From the NCBI GenBank assembly GCA_947455015.1, contig CANGMY010000109.1, positions 1 through 5,770 of the forward strand: 5,770 nucleotides of DNA. Reading direction: 5' to 3'. The position numbers and the translations under genes were made by a program. Below the pieces are notes generated by a model, which was not told where the DNA came from, ran no database searches, and saw only the letters and a list, made by a program, of their open reading frames with translations. Source of the stretch: Microthrixaceae bacterium (lineage in GTDB: Bacteria > Actinomycetota > Acidimicrobiia > Acidimicrobiales > Acidimicrobilacustridaceae). Positions 1 to 5,770 of this stretch are shown here, piece by piece (the first letter of the stretch is position 1; every line of letters begins with the position of its first letter).

Positions 1-132
1 GCGTTCCCGGCAATCGGGAAGAACATCGAATACGCAATTGTTGCGATCGTGCTCATCTCGCTGATCCCGATTGCGATCGAGTTCATCCGTCACCGCCGTA
101 GCAAGCCCAAGGGCAAGCACTTCGCCGAATAA
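1..132 (+). CDS. DedA/VTT-family membrane protein, C-terminal fragment
   Basis: The window opens inside a gene read in frame 1 and ending at TAA 130-132; only the last 43 residues are visible. They run from AFPAIGKNIEYA through a hydrophobic helix (about residues 11-29, rich in I, V, L and A, with the ISLIPIAIEF motif) into a basic tail (RHRRSKPKGKH). A final hydrophobic helix with a serine and proline, then E-F and an Arg-rich end, is typical of the C-terminus of DedA family (SNARE-associated/VTT) integral membrane proteins. Members of that family are implicated in lipid translocation and envelope homeostasis. The basic tail fits a cytoplasmic C-terminus. The gene converges on the sdh operon. 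The diagnostic central domain lies outside the window, so the assignment rests on a short stretch; another polytopic membrane protein is possible. Confidence 0.62.
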   Translation, partial: AFPAIGKNIEYAIVAIVLISLIPIAIEFIRHRRSKPKGKHFAE

Positions 133-145
133 CACCGCAAAACGA

Positions 146-192
146 CGACCGGCGCCGCCTACTCCCATAAGGAAGTGGTTCGGCGCCGGGCG
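146..192 (-). terminator. GC-rich stem-loop, probable sdhCAB terminator
   Basis: A perfect 9-bp inverted repeat, CCGGCGCCG (149-157) and CGGCGCCGG (181-189), lies between the convergent stop codons of the DedA-type gene and sdhB. The enclosed 23 bases can pair further (158-159 with 177-178, 161-163 with 174-176, 165-166 with 171-172) down to an ATAA loop. Two more pairs are possible outside a mismatch (146-147 with 191-192). On the minus strand the stem is followed after a few bases by a short TTTT run; on the plus strand there is no T run. It therefore fits best as the terminator of the operon read from the right, and may also stop transcripts from the left. The T run is weak, so efficiency is uncertain. 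Confidence 0.5.
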
Positions 193-224
193 AGAATGCC
201 GCAGGTGTGCGAATCAGAAACTGA

Positions 225-986
225 TCAGCGCTGGCCCTGCAGCTTGCGGTTCTTGATCTTTGACTTGAGGAAGTCTCGGTTCATCATTGCGATGAAGTCG
301 ATCGGGATTTCCTTCGGGCACGCTTCTTGGCATTCGCCGTAGTTCGTGCATGAACCGAAGAACATCTCCATGGTCTCGACCATGTCCTCGGTGCGCTTCC
401 AGCGTTCGGCCTGACCCTGCGGAAGCAGGTTGAGGTGCGCCAGCTTGGCTGACGTGAACAACTGAGCAGCGCCGTTCGGGCAGGCAGCAACGCATGCACC
501 GCAACCGATGCACGCAGCAGCGTCCATGGCGGTGTCGGCTGCGGCCTTCGGAATGAGGATCTCGTTCGCATCGCGAGGACCACCGGTGTCGGAGGTGATG
601 AAACCGCCGGACTCGATGATGGCGTCGAACGCGCTGCGATCGACCATGAGATCCTTCAGCACCGGGAACGCAGCGGCACGCCACGGCTCGATGGTGACGG
701 TCTCGCCGTCGTGGAACTTGCGCATGTGCAACTGACAGGTTGCGGTGCCCTTCTGAGGACCGTGTGCCTGACCGTTGATCATGAGGCCACAAGTGCCACA
801 GATGCCTTCACGACAATCACTATCGAACGTGATCGGCTCATGGCCATTGTCGATGAGGTTTTCGTTGACGAGGTCGAGCATTTCGAGGAAAGACATTTCG
901 TCCTTCACATCGGTTGCTTCGTAGGTCTCGAAATGGCCGGAATCGGTAGGACCGCTCTGGCGCCAGACCTTGAGTGTGAGATTCAC
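225..986 (-). CDS. sdhB: Succinate dehydrogenase iron-sulfur subunit
   Basis: This 253-residue protein carries electrons from the flavin of SdhA to the quinone site in SdhC, on the cytoplasmic face of the membrane. The N-terminal ferredoxin-like domain (about 1-105) holds the [2Fe-2S] ligands C58, C63, C66 and C84 in the CREGICGTCG context. The C-terminal domain has the CxxCxxCxxxCP signature at C159, C162, C165 and C169, with later cysteines C213, C219 and C223. By analogy with the E. coli enzyme, C159/C162/C165/C223 bind [4Fe-4S] and C169/C213/C219 bind [3Fe-4S]; all expected ligands are present. The conserved EPWRAAAFPV stretch (100-109) matches the type found in actinobacterial and Bacteroidetes-like enzymes. 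Length is normal. The start is GTG 984-986, with AGGAG five bases upstream; the overlapping ATG is followed at once by TGA and cannot encode this protein. It is the last gene of sdhCAB, 12 bp after sdhA. Confidence 0.96.
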   Translation of the reverse strand: MNLTLKVWRQSGPTDSGHFETYEATDVKDEMSFLEMLDLVNENLIDNGHEPITFDSDCREGICGTCGLMINGQAHGPQKGTATCQLHMRKFHDGETVTIEPWRAAAFPVLKDLMVDRSAFDAIIESGGFITSDTGGPRDANEILIPKAAADTAMDAAACIGCGACVAACPNGAAQLFTSAKLAHLNLLPQGQAERWKRTEDMVETMEMFFGSCTNYGECQEACPKEIPIDFIAMMNRDFLKSKIKNRKLQGQR

Positions 987-991
987 ATTGG

Positions 992-996
992 CTCCT
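992..996 (-). promoter_or_regulatory. Ribosome binding site of sdhB
   Basis: AGGAG on the minus strand stands five bases before the GTG start. It lies inside the 12-bp sdhA-sdhB gap and supports the GTG choice. The out-of-frame ATG only three bases away is immediately followed by TGA. Confidence 0.75.
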
Positions 997-998
997 GG

Positions 999-2924
<1,926 letters not shown>

Positions 2925-2930
2925 CTGTTG

Positions 2931-2936
2931 CTCCTT
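2931..2936 (-). promoter_or_regulatory. Ribosome binding site of sdhA, touching the sdhC stop
   Basis: AAGGAG on the minus strand lies six bases before the sdhA ATG. Its first A is the last base of the sdhC stop codon (TGAAGGAG), so ribosomes finishing sdhC stop directly on the sdhA initiation region. This fits translational coupling, and it decides the sdhA start against the longer open frame. Confidence 0.8.
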
Positions 2937-3706
2937 CAGCCGACCACGCCGGTAAGCACGGCGATGGGGAATGTGATGTTGACGCCAGCCACAAGAATCG
3001 CGAAGCCCGCAGCAAAGCCGCGTCGGATCGGATTGTGGCGGGGATTGAACTGGGCGCTCATGGAACCGAGGCTCTGGAAGATGCTCCAGGCGCCGTGGTA
3101 AAGGTGAAACCCGAGTGCGATGTTCGCGATGATGTACAGCGCGGCAACAGGGGCACGGTCGAGGCTCGTTGCGACATTTGAGTACGGGTTGCCGTTGACG
3201 AAGTCTGGGTTGGCCCAGCCCCATGTCAGATCGGCGAGATGCCACAGCAGGAATAGGCCGACGATGATGCCGCTCCAACGCATCGTGCGCGCTGCCCAGT
3301 TCACGGCTACATAGTCACGAGGTGACTTGTAGTTGACCGGTCGGGCCTTGCGATTGATACGGGTAAGCGCATAGGCCGACTGGATATGCAGCGCGAATGC
3401 GCCGATAAGGCCGAGACGCAGGATCCAGAGGACACCAGTAGGCGGAATGATCGGAACGAGCAACTGACGCAGGAACTCTGCGTACTCGTTGAAATGCGAC
3501 TCGCCCAAATACATCTTGAGGTTGCCGATCATGTGGAAGAGCACGAACCCCATCAGCATGATGCCGGTGAGAGCCATGATCCATTTCTTGCCAACTGAGG
3601 ACTTGTAAAGGTCGACAATTGCGAAATTGCTGCGTCGGTTCGCCTTGCGGATCGTGGGGGACGAGATGCCCGGAGTGATCGCCGGCGGTTCCTTGGTTGC
3701 TGTCAC
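2936..3706 (-). CDS. sdhC: Succinate dehydrogenase cytochrome b subunit, type B (b558 family)
   Basis: This 256-residue membrane anchor binds heme and quinone and docks SdhAB to the inner face of the membrane. Five hydrophobic segments are visible at about 42-62, 92-114, 142-162, 186-209 and 230-252, the layout of a fused type B anchor rather than separate SdhC and SdhD. Histidines at H58 (FHMIGN), H107 (LHIQSA), H156 (LWHLAD) and H201/H204 (FHLYHG) sit where the four axial ligands of two b hemes are expected by comparison with Bacillus subtilis SdhC. The segment SSVGKKWIMALTG before helix 1 and RTMRWSG before helix 3 are typical of the family. About 40 polar residues precede helix 1, longer than in B. 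subtilis. Type B enzymes usually use menaquinone, but that is not shown here. The start is GTG 3704-3706 with GGAAAGG seven bases upstream; no earlier in-frame ATG or GTG exists. It is the first gene of the operon. Confidence 0.94.
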   Translation of the reverse strand: MTATKEPPAITPGISSPTIRKANRRSNFAIVDLYKSSVGKKWIMALTGIMLMGFVLFHMIGNLKMYLGESHFNEYAEFLRQLLVPIIPPTGVLWILRLGLIGAFALHIQSAYALTRINRKARPVNYKSPRDYVAVNWAARTMRWSGIIVGLFLLWHLADLTWGWANPDFVNGNPYSNVATSLDRAPVAALYIIANIALGFHLYHGAWSIFQSLGSMSAQFNPRHNPIRRGFAAGFAILVAGVNITFPIAVLTGVVG

Positions 3707-3713
3707 GCGCAGA

Positions 3714-3720
3714 CCTTTCC
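3714..3720 (-). promoter_or_regulatory. Ribosome binding site of sdhC
   Basis: GGAAAGG on the minus strand stands seven bases before the GTG start of sdhC. It is the best purine-rich site near the only plausible initiator and supports the GTG call. Confidence 0.6.
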
Positions 3721-3875
3721 TGAAAGAGGCTGTGACTGGAAAGTGGCAAGGACAGACACCGTCTGGCCGAGCAGGATCACGCTACTCACCGGCAAAGGCG
3801 GGGGGCGAACTGTGCGCAGGCAGATTCGTCACTCGGCTCGCCCGCCGAGGTGGCCGCGGCGATAGGTTGAGGCGT

Positions 3876-3899
3876 CCATCGTCCGGCCATCGGGTCCGG
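3876..3899. repeat. Imperfect short tandem repeat in the ATPase gene leader
   Basis: Two adjacent copies of CCATCG(GG)TCCGG occupy 3876-3886 and 3887-3899; the second copy has two extra G bases. They end a few bases before the Shine-Dalgarno sequence of the ATPase gene. They could be an operator with two half-sites or a small slippage duplication; the sequence does not distinguish these. Confidence 0.45.
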
Positions 3900-3900
3900 C

Positions 3901-3909
3901 AGGGGAGGA
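3901..3909 (+). promoter_or_regulatory. Strong ribosome binding site of the ATPase gene
   Basis: AGGGGAGGA, with a GGAGG core at 3904-3908, lies five bases from the ATG at 3914. It is the strongest Shine-Dalgarno sequence in the window and fixes the start. Confidence 0.8.
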
Positions 3910-3913
3910 AACG

Positions 3914-5317
3914 ATGTCAGAGCGGCCAACCACTCTCGGAGAACTACGTGCATCGGACTGGGTGAGCCGCCCGGTCAAGGAAGAACTCCGTCAGAACGCC
4001 ATTGTGCGAATTGTCGCCGGCGAACCGCTCTTCGACAGCGTTCTGGGTTACGAGGACACCGTTCTTCCTCAGCTCGAGAACGCCATTCTCGCTGGGCACG
4101 ACGTGATCTTCTTGGGTGAGCGAGGCCAGGCCAAGACTCGCATGATCCGTTCACTCACCAATCTGCTCGACGAATGGATGCCGATCGTCGCCGGTTCCGA
4201 GATCAACGACGACCCCTACGCCCCCGTCTCCAAGCCCGCTCGCGACCTCGTGGCCGAAATGGGCGATGCCACTCCAATTAGCTGGGTGCATCGCGACGAG
4301 CGCTACGGCGAGAAGCTCGCCACCCCCGATACCTCGATCGCCGATCTCATCGGCGAGGTCGATCCCATCAAAATCGCCGAGGGTCGACACCTTTCCAATG
4401 AAGAGACCATCCACTTCGGCCTCGTGCCCCGCACCAACCGCGGCATCTTCGCCATCAACGAACTTCCCGACCTCGCCGAGCGCATTCAAGTTGGTTTGTT
4501 GAACGTGCTCGAAGAGCGTGATGTGCAGATCCGTGGTTTCAAGCTCCGCCTGCCGCTCGATGTCATGTTGTTCGCGTCGGCCAACCCCGACGACTACACC
4601 AACCGTGGTCGTCTCATCACGCCGCTTAAGGATCGCTTCGGTTCGCAGATCCGCACGCATTACCCACTCGATGTCGCGACCGAAGTAACGATCGCACTGC
4701 AAGAGGCCCGCAATCTCGAGGTTCCGGGCATCGAAGTGCGCGTTCCTGCGTACATGACCGAAATCGTTGCCGAGTTCTCGCAACTTGCTCGCCGCAGCCC
4801 GCACATCAATCAGCGTTCAGGCGTGTCGGTGCGTCTCACCGTTGCCAACCTTGAAACGCTTGAAGCCAATGCAATGCGTCGTGCGTTGCAGCATGGCGAA
4901 ACCATCGTTGTGCCCCGCGTTTCCGATCTCGATGCACTCGCTGCCTCAACCATTGGCAAAGTCGAAATCGAAACGATCGAAGAAGGCCGCGAAGGACTCG
5001 TTGTTGAACAGCTCCTGAAAGCTGCGGTGCTTGGGATCTTCCGCGAATACATCGCCATCGAAAACCTTCGTGACGTTGTCGATTCGTTCGACGGCGATCG
5101 TTTGGTCAACGCCGGCGAAGACGTTTCATCTGCCGACTATGTCGCTTTGCTTGGCGACATCCCAGCGCTTGCGCCGCACATCACCGCTCTTACCGGTGGC
5201 GACACCACGCCGGAGGTTGTTGCGAGTGCAGTTGAGTTCGTGCTCGAAGGTCTGCACCTTTCGAAGCGCCTCAACAAAGATGCCGTTGGTTCACGCGCTC
5301 AGTACCGCGGCCGCTGA
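3914..5317 (+). CDS. MoxR/magnesium-chelatase-I-like AAA+ ATPase
   Basis: This 467-residue soluble ATPase has its P-loop at 68-75 (GERGQAKT), in the MoxR style with Ala before the Lys. Walker B is at 178-183 (IFAINE), with N182 where an Asp is usual and E183 retained. Sensor 1 is at 221-225 (ASANP), and an arginine-finger candidate, R241, is in TPLKDRFG. The roughly 100 residues between Walker A and B include DLIGEVD, which recalls the ChlI/BchI subfamily. A helical C-terminal region follows from about 250. To my recollection it resembles M. tuberculosis Rv0958, annotated as a possible magnesium chelatase and encoded beside a VWA-domain protein. Automatic annotation may call such proteins sigma-54-interacting regulators, but no sigma-54 GAFTGA motif or DNA-binding domain is visible. 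The role is probably ATP-driven remodelling of a partner; the substrate is unknown. It stands alone, divergent from sdh and convergent with rpiA. Start ATG 3914 follows a strong Shine-Dalgarno sequence. Confidence 0.85.
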   Translation: MSERPTTLGELRASDWVSRPVKEELRQNAIVRIVAGEPLFDSVLGYEDTVLPQLENAILAGHDVIFLGERGQAKTRMIRSLTNLLDEWMPIVAGSEINDDPYAPVSKPARDLVAEMGDATPISWVHRDERYGEKLATPDTSIADLIGEVDPIKIAEGRHLSNEETIHFGLVPRTNRGIFAINELPDLAERIQVGLLNVLEERDVQIRGFKLRLPLDVMLFASANPDDYTNRGRLITPLKDRFGSQIRTHYPLDVATEVTIALQEARNLEVPGIEVRVPAYMTEIVAEFSQLARRSPHINQRSGVSVRLTVANLETLEANAMRRALQHGETIVVPRVSDLDALAASTIGKVEIETIEEGREGLVVEQLLKAAVLGIFREYIAIENLRDVVDSFDGDRLVNAGEDVSSADYVALLGDIPALAPHITALTGGDTTPEVVASAVEFVLEGLHLSKRLNKDAVGSRAQYRGR

Positions 5318-5331
5318 GAACTTGCGTCTAA

Positions 5332-5770
5332 CTAGCGCTGGTCGTTGACCAGCTCGCGCACGCCATCAAGTCCGGCGATCACAACTCGTTCCACCATCGA
5401 CCCGGGGAAGATCCCGTGTTCGACGATGCCCGGCGTATTCGCAAGCGCGTGGCCGAGGGCAACGGGGTCGGCAATGGTTCCGAACTGAGCGTCCATCACG
5501 AGGTTGCCGTTATCGCTGCGGCGATCACGTGTCGTGACTGCTGAAGCGCCGAGAGCTTCGACAGCGCTGGCCACAACGCCCGGCGCGAAGTCGAGCACCT
5601 CGAGCGGCGTTCCGAACGGGCCCAGTGCGGGAACCTGTTTCGATTCGTCGACGACGATGATGAACCGGGGCGACATTGACGCCACGATCTTTTCGCGAGT
5701 GTGAGCCGCGCCACCGCCCTTTGTGAGGTTGAACGCAGGGTCGACTTCATCGGCGCCATCGATCGCGATA
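5332..5770 (-). CDS. rpiA: Ribose-5-phosphate isomerase A, 5' end cut by window edge
   Basis: The frame runs from the right edge to TAG 5332-5334, giving 145 visible residues of a protein usually near 220. It interconverts ribose-5-phosphate and ribulose-5-phosphate in the cytoplasm (pentose phosphate pathway, nucleotide precursor supply). The visible part opens at IAIDGADEVDP and continues with LTKGGGAAHTREKIVAS, the RpiA active-site blocks. By analogy with E. coli they carry both aspartates (D81 and D84), the lysine (K94) and the catalytic glutamate (E103). SKQVPALGPF, SDNGNLVMDAQFG and TPGIVEHGIF match later conserved segments. Internal ATG and GTG codons (for example 5683-5685) are not the start, because the conserved active-site sequence lies upstream of them. 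About 75-80 N-terminal residues are missing. The stop faces the ATPase stop across 14 bp. Confidence 0.95.
   Translation of the reverse strand, partial: IAIDGADEVDPAFNLTKGGGAAHTREKIVASMSPRFIIVVDESKQVPALGPFGTPLEVLDFAPGVVASAVEALGASAVTTRDRRSDNGNLVMDAQFGTIADPVALGHALANTPGIVEHGIFPGSMVERVVIAGLDGVRELVNDQR
5337..5353. terminator. Short perfect hairpin at the convergent ATPase/rpiA junction
   Basis: GCTGGTC (5337-5343) and GACCAGC (5347-5353) form a perfect 7-bp stem with a three-base loop. It begins 20 bases after the ATPase stop and lies within the last codons of rpiA. It is the only notable dyad at this junction and could help end ATPase transcripts. No T run follows on either strand, so a canonical intrinsic terminator is not supported. 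It may simply reflect the coding sequence. Confidence 0.3.

Larger units (their letters stand above)
3707..3913. promoter_or_regulatory. Divergent intergenic region, sdhC and ATPase gene
   Basis: These 207 bases separate two divergently read genes and must contain the start signals for both. I find no convincing paired -35/-10 elements on either strand. TAGGTT at 3863-3868 (+) resembles a -10 box but lacks a good -35. Two small dyads are present: CAGAC-ACC-GTCTG (3753-3765), and CTCGGC/GCCGAG (3832-3837 and 3844-3849) with a six-base loop. Either could be an operator, but both are short enough to arise by chance in GC-rich DNA. No small gene is supported here. Confidence 0.55.

Noticed and set aside
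71..256. Small plus-strand frame of 61 codons across the dedA-sdhB gap
   Set aside because: It starts inside the DedA-type gene, crosses the stem-loop and enters sdhB antisense; composition is random-looking and no ribosome binding site is evident.
214..792. Second minus-strand frame of 192 codons within sdhB
   Set aside because: It overlaps sdhB in another frame, is rich in Arg and His, and lacks any motif, while sdhB has every cluster ligand in place.
2925..3278. Upstream extension of the sdhA frame, giving a 759-residue protein
   Set aside because: It overlaps sdhC on the same strand in another frame, its residues look like shadow sequence (Arg, His and Pro rich), and the ATG at 2924 has a good Shine-Dalgarno sequence and gives the normal SdhA length.
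3863..3868. TAGGTT as a -10 promoter box for the ATPase gene
   Set aside because: No acceptable -35 sequence lies 16-18 bases upstream, and a single TAnnnT match is expected by chance; mentioned only within the intergenic entry.
3627..3965. Plus-strand frame of 112 codons crossing the divergent intergenic region
   Set aside because: It overlaps the start of sdhC antisense and the start of the ATPase gene out of frame, with Arg/Gly-rich shadow composition.
4151..4804. Minus-strand open frame of 217 codons opposite the ATPase gene
   Set aside because: It is fully antisense to the conserved AAA+ core, and its Gly/Val/Asp-rich composition mirrors the coding strand codons; no independent support.

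Overview
The window is ordinary bacterial chromosome, moderately GC-rich, with tightly packed genes and no sign of mobile DNA, CRISPR or RNA genes. The type of succinate dehydrogenase, and an ATPase resembling the Mycobacterium tuberculosis Rv0958 family, suggest an actinobacterium, perhaps of the Acidimicrobiia kind. That assignment is an inference from protein style and is not certain.

Layout, left to right. Positions 1-132 (+) are the last 43 codons of a DedA-type membrane protein. A short convergent gap (133-224) holds a long GC-rich stem-loop that probably terminates the operon arriving from the right. Positions 225-3706 (-) are a three-gene operon transcribed sdhC-sdhA-sdhB: a five-helix cytochrome b anchor, the FAD subunit and the iron-sulfur subunit of a type B succinate:quinone oxidoreductase. 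The genes are 11-12 bp apart, and each has a clear Shine-Dalgarno sequence. A 207-bp divergent intergenic region (3707-3913) must hold the start signals for both sdhC and the next gene. Positions 3914-5317 (+) encode a MoxR/magnesium-chelatase-I-like AAA+ ATPase of 467 residues. Positions 5332-5770 (-) are the C-terminal two thirds of ribose-5-phosphate isomerase A (rpiA), which runs off the right edge and converges on the ATPase gene with a 14-bp gap.

Function. SdhCAB oxidises succinate to fumarate, linking the citric acid cycle to the membrane quinone pool. RpiA interconverts ribose-5-phosphate and ribulose-5-phosphate in the pentose phosphate pathway. The ATPase is probably a chaperone-like remodelling machine that would normally work with a VWA-domain partner; no such partner lies downstream of it here. 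I see no convincing evidence of a previously undescribed system. The points most worth a second look are the apparently partnerless ATPase with its unusual Walker B motif, the overlapping ATG-stop/GTG arrangement at the sdhB start, and the structured DNA in the three intergenic junctions.
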